Source: Plumapathes pennacea
Lineage: Eukaryota; Cnidaria; Anthozoa; Antipatharia; Myriopathidae
Direction: 5' to 3'
NCBI GenBank assembly: GCA_964036295.1
Contig: OZ038466.1
Span: forward strand, 6,970,001-7,034,000
Length of the DNA: 64,000 bases
Below, one piece after another: positions 36,104-47,100 of this stretch. Both the position numbers and the translations under genes were made by a program. The notes beneath the pieces are model-generated. The model saw only the letters and a list, made by a program, of their open reading frames with translations, made no database searches and was not told where the DNA came from. Each line of letters starts with the position of its first letter. Within the stretch, counting starts at the first letter, position 1.

Positions 36104-36394
36104 TACTTCTTCTCAGCAAAAAGGAAATCTGTAGTTGGACCTAGGTAACATAAATATTTTCTCAAACACAATCTAATATCAATTACTTTACCGTAAAGAT
36201 TTAGTATTCGTCTAAACACCCTTTTCATCCGCCATTTTGAAAGATGCAATAGGTAGCCCAAGCGACGGGGGTCTGGAGACTAGTTTAGGATATTACAAGA
36301 ATTTGAGCGGGAATTTCTACACGAAATGCAAGTGAAGCCCTTAAAACTTACCCCATAGGTGTGTCTTGTTGTCTTGCAATGATAATATAGCAGT

Positions 36395-36460
36395 AAACAC
36401 AAGTTAAGCCCGGCCGGACAGGGTTACTACTTGGATGGGTGATCGTAGGGAATACACGGT
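36395..36460 (+). pseudogene. 5S rRNA-like 3' fragment
   Basis: GTTAAGC followed by CGG, GGGTT, ACTACTTGGATGGGTGA, and GGGAATAC matches the 3' two-thirds of eukaryotic 5S rRNA (including internal-promoter box C region) with several changes and small deletions. The 5' part of 5S is absent, so it is a truncated pseudogene or the head of a 5S-derived SINE. It lies about 30 bp before copy B of the 1 kb repeat. Confidence 0.7.
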
Positions 36461-36487
36461 ACAGTATTTCCTCTTTCACTTTGAGCG

Positions 36488-37484
36488 CATGCGCTGCCAT
36501 CATGAGTTGCAAGCCTATTGACGCACAAATGTAAACTCTGAGCGCAAAAGTTGGATATTAAATGATTCTCAGATGTGAAAGAAGCTAAAGCAGGGTTATT
36601 ATGACTAAGACCGTTACAATTGTTCGTAATGGAAGGAGCGACAATACAAAGGTACATCCCAGTATGGATGAAGGGCCTGGTGTCTCGAAATGTTATATAG
36701 CTGACTGGATACATATGACTAATAAGTCGGCTGACATCTACTGCGCTCTTCCGGGCAAGGGATAATTCACTATGGCTTGGGGGCCGAATTATCTCTCCCT
36801 GTTTGGTCTGGAAGCTAGGCGTAGACGGGTGTTGGCGGGTTGCTCCTCGATCTGGCTTGGGGGCCGGGCAACTCTCCCCCGACCACCATGGGTAGTCATG
36901 GGGCCGGGTTAAATACCCGGTTTTTCTTTTTAAACTTTCGCTTTTTGTTTGCTTTTGTTGTTTTGTTTTTGTTTTTTGTTCCTTTTCCTTTTTTGAAATG
37001 CAAATCCACATCCATCTTTGACATAAAATTGCATCATCCCGTCACCACACAACTCGGCGATGACTCGACATCAAAATCTCGTGTTTTTCTTTTGTAACAT
37101 CCGGCCATGGTAGACCAATATAAAGAACTATAACAGCTCATCTTCCCTTTCCAAACTCATTTACGACCTCGAAAAGAACTGTGCTCGGCATAAAAGTCAA
37201 TGTCAATCAAGCAAGCCGCCATTTCAAATTTCATTCTGTACGACGTCATAGATGAGGGCTGAACGTAATACAGGCGGATAGACGAACGCATATAATTTTT
37301 AAGCTTTTGAGCCAGGAAGGCAACGAAAAACACGCACATCTTCCCTTACGCTTCTTGACTATTTTCGGTGTTACTCATAGACGATCATCTTACATAGTCA
37401 AACTTGGAAATCAAACAAAGCTGTCCGTATGCAATTTTTAATATTTTAGACATCTGGATGCGAGATAGGAGCCGAACTTCGACC
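36488..37484 (+). repeat. 1 kb interspersed repeat, copy B
   Basis: Same orientation and block order as 1732-2751. Differences include a pyrimidine/T-G-rich expansion (TTTTGTTGTTTTG-type) around 36945-36990 and loss of about 30 bp near 37005 relative to copy A. No conserved open frame. Confidence 0.75.
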
Positions 37485-38835
37485 GGCACACAACTGTCTA
37501 AAATGCATTGAACTACACGAAATTTATTGTTGGACATTTTACAATAAAGTAACATATCAATCTAAATAAATTAATGCACCATTACAAATCAAATAAATTA
37601 ATCTATTCTATCAATAAATTAGTTAAACTAAAATCAATATATCTACACACGTGGTACAAAACTACCTACAGTTCTATTAACAGTAATATCTAAGTAATAT
37701 CTCCCATTTAGAGGGAGTTACTGAATTTCTAAACGTAGATTCCACTAGTCAGGATTCATTTAAATAAAAATTACATAATTTTATTGGTTTTTATTTGACT
37801 ACAGGATGCATGGTTTCCACTTAAGTGGCCACACTGCAATTGGAAAACTTCACAAACCACACTTAATCTTCTTTTTACTATGACCTTGGATGACTGTCAA
37901 AAGTTATTGTGCAATTGCTTTGATTTTGCATTTGCTATGCTATCAGATTGCTCAAACAAGTCTAATAGCAATCTTGGCTAATCAGGAGTAAAAGCAAAAC
38001 CTGATGTGGGATATTGTCACATGTGGTATTCTCGCGAGTGGCAATGTTTTGTCACACTGCTGATCAATTTCTTCTTCAAAGTAAAATGAAACATGGATTA
38101 CCTTGGCTTCTGATTGGTTGAAAGTGTTTCTTACAGCCTCTGTGATTGGCCATGTGTACATGTACTTACTTTAGTTTTGGTTTTCGACAGTTATCAGAAA
38201 ACTGTTCTAATGTATTTAAATCTCCCATTCTTTCTCACTGGGAAGAGATAATATTGACATATGGAGATAAACACATCAGGTCTAATCTGAGCAAGGAAGC
38301 TATCATGTCCTTACTGCTCTACATCTTTGATAACTTTCACATATTTTACAGGTCAAATCTAGATTCCCTGAACAAAATCCAACATTCACTACAAACTTTC
38401 TACAGATCCAAAATTCTAAAGAATGCTGTGAGACTAGTCACTACTAACTATAAACGTTTTTCCTTTGCTTCCTTCCATGATTCTGAACAAACCCTGCACA
38501 GTAATGTATACAAAAATACCTGCTAATGCCACTAAAAACTCAATATTCACCACTATTACTATATACACTATTCAATTGCCAATGAAAATGTTGTACTGAG
38601 AGAGAAATTGGGAACACAATATTTTAACCAGATGCAAAATATTTCCCACACTTCAGTATTGGAGCTGTTCTGGGAATTTATACAGGAATAATCTAGAACA
38701 AGGCTAAAACATAAAATTGACTTGAAAGGAAATAATTGATTAGAAGAGATAACTTTCTAATTTTTCCAGCACCTTTTACCAACTCAGACAGTTGTTTGGA
38801 GTTCAGGACAAAACGAGTGACCACACAATATGACC
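37485..38835. other. Intergenic region 3' of LRRC58
   Basis: AT-rich. A 126-codon open frame at 38146-38526 on the plus strand has no recognisable domain and is probably chance. Otherwise nothing seen. Confidence 0.35.
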
Positions 38836-41510
38836 TTATCCAAGCAAGACTCTTCTGATTCTTTCAGGGATGTTTCCTTGAGGCACAACATTCTCTTCTT
38901 CATCGCTGCTACTGCTACTGCTTGATGTAGTGTACTCCTCCCACCGCTCATTTTCATGAGGCGAGCAGAGAAACTGTTCTAGTGGCAGTCTGTATTTGCC
39001 ACAAAAGTCAGTAAACTTGATATTGCGCACTCGTGAATCAAAGTAGACTCCAGAGCAGCGAGGGTTCTCACATCTATGTGCACTGTTGAGGTACTTGATC
39101 AACTGAGGTGGAAGGTCCTTCTTGCTATACACAACACCATTGTTCTTGACACAACGTCCACTCAATTCAAGAAGAGATGGAGGCCCAAAGGCCATGTCCC
39201 TCACAAAGCGCATAACCAGGGGGTTATCTCGTAGGCTTAGTTCTTTAAGATTCCGTAATTTCACAAGTTCCACTGGCAACATTGTCAACCTGTTGTTATG
39301 TAAACTAAGTGAGTTGAGCTGCACCAGTCCAGCGAGTGAAGATGGCAAAGACTCTATTTTGTTGTCGCACAGATTTAATGCAAAAAGATTACGAAGGCTT
39401 CCAGTTTCCTTGGGGATAGAGGTGAGTTGATTTCCACCAAGGTACAGTATCTCTAAACTGAAAAGCAATTTAGTAAAATATCAGAAACTCAACCAGTGAG
39501 TAGAACAAAGTGTTGAATGGAAGGATCTGTTGTGACCAGGGAGCAGACAGCCAAGGCAGCATGCTTAACCCTTTCACAAGGTCATTGTGGATATACTGAT
39601 AGCCACAAAAATTGAGTTGATTATACTAGGCATTGCCCCTTTGTCCAAGCTAAGGAACAATATTTTTTTGACTAGTAATCTCAATTTATTTAGACCCTAA
39701 AGGTGATGTAATATGATTGGACAACATTTCTTGGAACTTGTAGCACAACAATGCTGTGTTGCAAGTTACACCATACTGTGGCACAGATTACCACTATGTT
39801 CCATGTTGCACAAAGTAGAAGTGGTTTCTACTTCATGTTGCTGCAACTTGCAAGATGGTGGTAATATGCACGATATTGAGGGTGCAACTTGCAATGCAAC
39901 ATTGTTGCACGACAAGTTGCACCAAAAATGTTGCCCATATTACATACTTCAATATTGACAAACATTTCACTGTCAAAGATCAGAATTTTACTGAACTTAA
40001 AAATTTGCACTGCCAAAAATAAAGGTTTCACCAAGGCTACATCTACACATCACATAGTCAAAAACTTCTACTTCAAGTCATCATTTTAGTGTAGATGACA
40101 AAAACTCACAGAAACAGTACATGTGTTAGTGTGGATATGGGTTAAAAGGGGCACATTTTGCCAAATTGTCTGGCCAATAATCTGGACAGTGAACATGGGG
40201 ACCTGTCAATCAAACACAAACAAGAAAGCTGTCATACAGTAATATTTGTGCAGCCTACAAAAAAACAAAAGCTTCCTTGCTGAAATGTTTGAGATGGCTT
40301 TCTGTAACCAAGGCTTCAATACCTCATTACTTTAATTTTTCAGGGAGTTGTTTTAGAAATTAAAGTGAAAGATATGAATGTCATAATTCCCTGGAGAACA
40401 AGGACAAGTTTTCTGATTTGATCCTTCTCCGCCTTTTTCGTATATGTACATGCAATATCTCCTATACTGTAAATAAACCACCACGAACATTTTTACCCCT
40501 TGAAAAATACAAAAGCCAGTGTCACAGAAAAACTCTCGACCTTGGAGGCTTAAATCCAATACCAACCGCTTTCTTTTATCGAAAATACATCATTAAAAAT
40601 CCGTATAGTATAGTATATGTACAGCTTTCAGAAATCAAAATACGTACAAAAAAAACTACATCTTCGAAATATGTGGTTAGTATGCAGAGAAGTTAATTTC
40701 TTCGAGCTGTCTTTGACGAGTTAAGCCTGTTCCTCACTAGCGCATAAGCACAAGCATAAGCACAAGCATAAGAATAAGAGAGAGACAGTGGCGGCATTGA
40801 GCTTCTATTTACATTTTTTTCCCCGAGCTTCGAGGATCAAACGCGTCCGTCCTATGTCTTTCATGCTTATGTCACCACTGTCGCTCTCTTGTGCTTACAG
40901 AATGCTTATGCTTGTACTTATGCTTATGCGCTAGTGAGGACCAGGCTTTAGTATTAAGAGTCAGTCATCATAAACCGAAACACGGCAAGATCTGACATTT
41001 TCTTGGTTTCACTTGCCACATTTTCTGATTCATACTCGTGTATATTATGAAAACCTACCTTTGAAGTCTCTGTATTTGCGGTGGTAAAACGTCGATCTGG
41101 TTCCCTCCAAGGCGCAACGTTTTAAGGCTGACGAGATCGAAAATTTGCGGAACAAACGACTCAAACTCGTTGCCACTTAAATTCAGAACCTCCAGGCTTT
41201 TCAGGTTCCCAAAATTCTTGGGTAACTCCTTCAGATGGTTGTTCTTCGCGATAAACACCTGAAGACAGTGTAGTTCAGCGATTCGAGGCGTAATGAAGAC
41301 CAATGCGTTGGACGATACATCCAGCTTTGCCAAGTTGGTGAAATTCGCTATGGAGTCAGGCAATACTGAGATGTGATTTCCAGCCAAGTTTAGACTTGTA
41401 ATGTTCGAAAGGGGTCGCAGATTATTTACGAGATGACTCTCGTCTGGGATAGAATCAAGGAAGCGTTGAGCCAAATTCAACTCGACACCCTCATAGTGGC
41501 GAGAATCCAT
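38836..41510 (-). CDS. LRRC58: Leucine-rich repeat-containing protein 58
   Basis: Two exons: 41059-41510 and 38836-39457, joined with a split serine codon (IQRLQ-SLEILYLGG) to give 357 aa. Residues about 30-215 form eight to nine leucine-rich repeats of the LxxLxLxxNxLxxLP type. After them comes the family-specific C-terminal region: NPLVMRFVRD, LLELSGRCVK, DLPPQLIKYL, a zinc-type CENPRCSGVYFDSRV motif, IKFTDFCGKYRLPLEQFLCS, a serine/acid stretch (STSSSSSSSDEEE) and the terminal IRRVLLG. These match vertebrate LRRC58 closely (about 370 aa), which has been reported as a substrate adaptor of a ubiquitin ligase acting on cysteine dioxygenase; the coral function is inference. The start MDSRHYEGVELNLAQ is supported by the conserved exon layout. 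Confidence 0.95.
39708..39957. mobile_element. MITE with (G)ACAACATTT ends in the LRRC58 intron
   Basis: Left GACAACATTTCTTGGAACTT and TAGCACAACAATG are mirrored by CATTGTTGCACGACAAGTTG and AAAATGTTGCCC at the right. The centre repeats GCAACTTGCA motifs. Diverged arms, no coding sequence. Confidence 0.7.
40724..40947. mobile_element. PIF/Harbinger-like MITE in the LRRC58 intron
   Basis: 224 bp. Both termini read AGCCTGKTCCTCACTAGCGC inward (one mismatch), followed by ATAAGCA repeats; TTA flanks both sides (40721-40723 and 40948-40950), the target duplication of PIF/Harbinger elements. The left arm has tandem CATAAGCACAAG units. Confidence 0.85.
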
Positions 41511-42535
41511 AGGCCCTTTTAGCAGGAAAGTTATGTAGTTGGCTCACTACAACTACAACTACTACTACGAGCTGAAGCAGTACCACGGCGAAAAAAAACA
41601 CGAAAGGCCCAAAGTTCACATTGATCACAAGTCACGTGAATGTTGTATAAGAAAAGCTATGATTGGTTACTTTTATTTACCAACCAATCAGAAACTTTGA
41701 TAGGATTAGGAGCAAGAAAACGTTGCGTCATCATGAGAAAACAAAAATTAGAGGAACGTGACTGTCGAGAAACAAAACAAACAGAAAAGTTGATGCGTGG
41801 CAGCATGGCTGATTTTGCAGTTGCGTCACACGGCAAGATCTGACCATTTCCTGGTTTGGAAGTCTGGGAATGAGGCCAACAACATTGAAGTTTAGAAAAA
41901 AAAATTCTCCAAAACCTTTCTAACTTTTTTTGTGACACGCTGTTGATATTTTTAAAAGGTGAGGCACTGATCTCATCATGGTTGGGAATCATGGTTCTTA
42001 TCGGAGAGTAATACGTGTGAAGTGTTAAAGCCAGTGCAGTCAGCAATATTCAGGACTAAAAGAGACAAACAACCATAAGAAAACCGGGCGATCTCCTGCT
42101 TGAGTTCAAGCTTCACCAGACACCGCGGCAATACGTTTTTCGGCCAAGCGACCGCGGTCAACTTATCTTTGAGTGAGTGGTCATTGTTTCAAGTACTGGT
42201 TAGTACCTGGTGTAACCTTATTATAGTGTATCAATGTACCAATGGCGATCGTAAAACCTCAAGACTTGGCCAGGAAACTCACTAGTAGGACTCAATACGC
42301 AACTACAAGTTAGTTCAATGTTCATATGACGGCTTGCACACGAGGTGGCGCTACCCTGGGTTCCAGAGGTTTCTCGCTCTCCTCACCCCCAGCCCCCCGC
42401 CGCCCGTGCTTTCGGCCCCAGCTCTACGCGGCCGCGCAGCCCGGATTTGTTTGAGCGAGAAACCACAACAAGATAAACAAGCGTACGGACCGATGACGTC
42501 ACCAACATGCGCAATGCGTTTGTCAGCTCTGTCGG

Positions 42536-42882
42536 ACTCACCTTAACCAATTCCAACTTTGACCATTAATTTCTCCAAGATTAAAACTTATTTTCAAATT
42601 CAAAGGGCAGATTACTATCAGTTACTACCTCAAGGTCCTACTTTCTGCATTTAAGTTGGATTCACAGACCAAAAAATTTTTGGTTTAAAACCCTAGGAGC
42701 CTGGGACTAACCTTAACAAACTCCAACTTTGATCGTTAATTTCTCCAAGATTTTAATCTTATTCGAAAATAAGTTTTAAAAAACTTATTTTCGAATTCAA
42801 AGGGCAGATTACTATCAGTTACTACCTCAAGATCCTACTTTCTGCATTTAAGTTGGATTCAGAGACCAAAAAATTGACTGAA
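42536..42882 (+). repeat. Tandem duplication, two ~150-170 bp units
   Basis: Unit 1 (about 42536-42680) and unit 2 (about 42709-42880) both contain CCAACTTTGA, TTAATTTCTCCAAGATT, AAAGGGCAGATTACTATC, AGTTACTACCTCAAG, TCCTACTTTCTGCATTTAAG and GACCAAAAAATT. Unit 2 has an extra inner palindrome (CGAAAATAAGTTTT / AAAACTTATTTTCG). Confidence 0.9.
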
Positions 42883-43339
42883 AGCGAGTTTAGACCCGAT
42901 CGCCTCACGACCGAGAATCGGACGATGTCGGTAAATCCAAGATGGCTGTCTTCTGTGTATTTCATCGAACGATGAAATGAACAAGCGGTACTGATGGAGT
43001 TCGATCGTACCAGCGGGAAGGACAGCGGGAAATAACCAGACTATCTTTAACCGTATCTTCAGTCGAGGATATACAGAGTAAAATGTACCATCGGAAACTC
43101 AAGTAGAATTGCTTGACTGAATTATATTTCACACAAAATGAGCCTCACAGTGAAGCAGAGTATAGTAAAGTGTGGTGTCCTTTCCGCTGGTACGCTGTCT
43201 TTGGATCGTACCAGCTGTGAAAGTCGTAGGTAGTATAAAAGGACACTATACTCAAGGTGAAAGAACCGGTCAAGCATTCCAATGAAAAGGAAATCTCTAA
43301 GATTATTTTAAATTAAAGTATTGACCTCAATGACTCTGA

Positions 43340-43401
43340 ACAAGATAAACAAGCGTACGGACTGATGACGTCACCAACATGCGCAATGCGTTTGTCAGCT
43401 C
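43340..43401 (+). repeat. Second copy of a 62-bp segment from 42470
   Basis: AAGATAAACAAGCGTACGGA continuing into TGATGACGTCACCAACATGC and GCAATGCGTTTGTCAGCTCTG is present at 42470-42531 and here with a single change. The copies bracket about 800 bp that includes the tandem duplication. The segment carries a palindromic TGACGTCA (CRE-like) site. Confidence 0.85.
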
Positions 43402-44195
43402 TGCGCGCTGACCAACACTAAGAAGTGAAGTCAAGAATGTATTTCCACAGTGCCATTCTAGCACTACTCATACACCTCGTTCAGGGCAGGCTAGGCTCTA
43501 TAAAGCAACCTGTCCACTCTGCGGCAGTGTTATGTACAGCCTTCTCCGAACAATCTTGATTGATGTCGTACATGATCGCTGGCTCAAACACGAGTGCAGT
43601 TTCAAACATCAGTGCCGTTCACGTGATCAATCGAGCCATCCCTCACCCTCAAGTCATAAACCTCGTCCCAGGCCATGGAGGACGAGGAGCTGATCAGACT
43701 ATCTCCGCTGGCCGTATTGTTGCCTTTTGCTGGCTCAGCATTCTTTGGTCGTTCACTCAGCCAATCCTGAAGCTCTTCCGTGATCAAGAAACCGTTGCTG
43801 CTAGACTTGGCATCTTTGTCACTTGTAATGAAAAAGAATTAAGAGAAATTCAGCGCAGCAAAGGAGTAAGTCCATGCCCAAGCTGATGTTTCGAGTGTTA
43901 GCCCTTCATGGGGTCAAGGAAGAGCACTTGGTCCAACGAAGAGCTAACGCTCGAAACGTGAGCTCAGACTTCTTATCGGCATACAGCTTTCACACCTTGA
44001 CCTTTAGTCGACTTATTACACGTCTTTCTCCATGCAGGCGTAGTCAAAACTAGTTCTTCCAAGTACTAACTTTCCAATTACTTTGGTTTTTCGTTAGTCG
44101 AAAGTGTGTTATTACGGACTCTGTGATTGGCGCCGTATTACTTTAGTTTGATTTCACGAACGTCGATCGAAAATTTAAAAATGGAAATATAGACC

Positions 44196-47100
44196 TTACC
44201 TTTTTCTTGGTATATTCTTCGGTATGAACGAGCTCTGGCAAGTACAGTTGGCCAGTGCGTCCTGTAACTCGTGAACTCTTCGCCGATAGCGATCCTCTAA
44301 CTTCTGGTACGCATTGGCGACCTTCTTCTGTTCCTCGTACTTGTTCCGCCATTCGCGTTTATCCGACTCATGTTTCTCGATCACTTCTTGTTTCTCCTTC
44401 TTGAGTCGTTCAATAATCTTTACATAGTGCTCTTGTTTTTGCGTATCAATTATGCTTTCGTCATTCGCAATAGGTCTTTGGTTTTTAGTCGTATCAACTT
44501 CGGAAACATTTGTGGTGGGTAACTCGGAAGTTCGTTTCGCCGACGAGTCTGTACAAACAGCCTCCGGACTTTGCAGCTCGTAGCTTTGCTGAGTGGAAGA
44601 GGAGGGGATTAAATTCCACAGTGCAAGTCTAGTTTCGTACATCTCTCGGGCTGAGTGATTTGCCTGGAGAGGTGAGGTTCCTTGCACGATCTTCCTTTCC
44701 TCTGTGGTGGAAGGACTAACTGGAGAAACCTGGGCAACTGGTACGGTTTTGCTGTGATAAAAAGATCTGCTCGTAAAGCTTAGCCGGGGTTGGCTCGACT
44801 GATTGTAGGACACTGGCTCAGACGCTTTCACTTCAACGTCAATTACGGGGAGGCTCTCGTCTTCCTTAGTTGACTGCACAAACACTGCGACTGTTGGTTC
44901 CAGCGCTTGTTCCGAGTCATCTACTCGAACCAACCCGACATCTTCCGAAGACACTCCGAGCGATCTTGACTGGTTCTCTTGAGTCCCGACATCTTCGTGG
45001 AAACTCGTCTGCACTCTACAGCCTTCCTGGCGGGAAAAACGCGAGTCTCGCTGATAATCCTTCTCACTGGAAGGTTCTACGAAAACCGAATCATCGAAAC
45101 TTTCAGGCTCCTTCTCATTCAGTTCAGGCTTCACTGGAGAAGGAAGATACTCAAAGGAATCTCCCTCACTATGTTGTTCTTTGTAGTTCGAGCTAACAAG
45201 GGGCTTATCCTTTGTGGGCTTCACAGTCACTATACCAATCGCAGTATGGCGCTTCGGTTTTCTCTCGGTATTCTCCTCGGCAGTCCGATCGATTTGTTGA
45301 CGGTATCCGACAACTCCGATTGTTCTGTGTCGTTTTACTCTTCCTGTGGATCGGTCTTTGATGGCTTGTCTTTCACTGCTTTGGTCGTTTTTATTAGTGA
45401 CTTCCACGATTTGAATAGGATTCACCCGGTCGTGTTGAAGCTCCGTCAGCTCGTAGCGTGCGACACACTTACGGCTCTCTTCACTTATGAAAGGTTTCTG
45501 AGCTTGCGCCGCCACAATCTGATCGATATTGTTATAGTTCTGCACTGCCTCCTCCTCGTATCTGTAAACCTGCTCCTGCTCTTGATTCGTCTTCACAGAG
45601 TCAGGCGAACATTCTCCGCTTTTCCACCGAGATCCGCCGCATTCACTAGCAGGGCGCTTGAGTCGGATTTGTAGGTGTGATGTTGCAAAAGCGCTTTTCG
45701 CGTGCGACGCAATGCGATCCTCGTGTAACTTAATGAGTTGCGATACGGCAATCTCAGAGTTCTTGAATTCCCCATAACTGGACGTTTCACTTCTCAGAGC
45801 GTCCCTCGAACTCAAAGACGACTGTTGTTCAGTTTTACCGTTCACGAACATTTCTAAAGGTACGTTTGACTTGCTTTCCCTGCAGTCGGATATCTTTCGA
45901 CTCCTTACTTCCCCTTGAATGTGTCGAACCAGCTTGGAAGCTGATGTCGGCAATGCCCTATCCGATGGTTCCAGAGGTAGTGGTGGTTTGGGCGGTGCCC
46001 CTTCGTCGGCGACACGTGGTCGCACGTGTTCGACAAGAGACGGCGGGTAGGGTGGTTTGGGCGGGACAACCTCAGAGTCTTCGTCACCATCGCAGGCAGT
46101 CTGAACGTACGCATACTTAGGCCACGTCTCCGCTTTCACTATTCGCGTGTCCTCAGTGCCGTGAAAATCTGGCTGCAACTCCAGTGAGCTGTAGTTCCCA
46201 CTGAACCTTTTCGCTAGGTCTCTTACCGAGGGAACAGTAGTACTCCCGTCTTTCTTCCTCAGGGTGACTATCGTTCCCTGAGCCGATTCAGTGGGAGATT
46301 TTCCGAGGCCCACAACAGCCCTCGATGCATACATAGGCGAAACAATGGAGCCGTTTAAGTTTTCGTGACGCTGTTTACTGTTCTCGTCTAAGTGGCTAGC
46401 GTAAACGATCTCTCTGTTGTCATGGTACCCAGAAGTTTCCAAGTGATCACGTGACTCGGGCTGAGGACTAAAGAACAAGCTGCTTGTCTCTCGACTTTCA
46501 TCTGGGGGACTAGAAAGCAGCGTCCCAGACTCCCTAAACACTTTCACGACCTGGTGGCCTAGTGACGCGCTTGAAGGTTGCCATGACGCACTAGACGAGC
46601 TCAGACTCGACTGCGAGTAACGCCGGTTCACAGCCGAACCGTACGGGGAGCGGCCCGTCATATCGTACGCGGAGTAAACACCGTGATTATCGTCCTGTTC
46701 GTCCGCAGATGAACCGATATGAGAGCTGAAACTCGAAGAACGAGACCTCAAGAAGTACTGCTCTCCTTTCGACCCGACTTGGTTCCGACCCTCTCCGTCA
46801 AACGTCTCGGAGTAGTCGTTAACTATTCGGTAAGATTCGTGATTATGCCTCGATCTCCTGTGAGAGCCACGTGAGAAACCCAAGTCCCTGTCAAACGAGA
46901 CCTCGTGGATGCTCTTTGGTCTCTCATCCGGGACTTCCTCGTTTCTGGTCGGCTCACACCAGCTGGAGGGTCTGGGCCGAGAGCGCGGTGGGGAGTTGTT
47001 TTGCACCTTGGTGCGCCTGATCTTTGGGGAAGTCGTGTCTCCGCTGTCCGATCTGTCAAAAAATAAACAATCCTGAGCTGCTACAATCTTGTACTGATAG

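Larger units (their letters stand above)
41511..44195. other. Intergenic region between LRRC58 and the coiled-coil gene
   Basis: No supported gene. Contains a tandem duplication (42540-42880), a 60-bp segment repeated at 42470 and 43340, an inverted repeat at about 43155-43248 and a MITE remnant at about 43885-43965 with GTTTCGAGTGTTAGCCCTTC and a mirrored GAGCTAACGCTCGAAACGTGAGC. Confidence 0.45.

Noticed and set aside
36395..36460. Functional 5S rRNA gene
   Set aside because: The 5' third is missing and the conserved core has indels; only a fragment is supported.
36427..37011. 194-codon minus-strand open frame
   Set aside because: Falls within the 1 kb interspersed repeat and is not open in the other copy at 1732-2751.
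38146..38526. 126-codon plus-strand open frame
   Set aside because: AT-rich, no domain, no neighbouring exon; treated as chance.
44979..45674. 231-codon plus-strand open frame
   Set aside because: Lies antisense inside the large coiled-coil gene exon; no family signal and no splice or start context.
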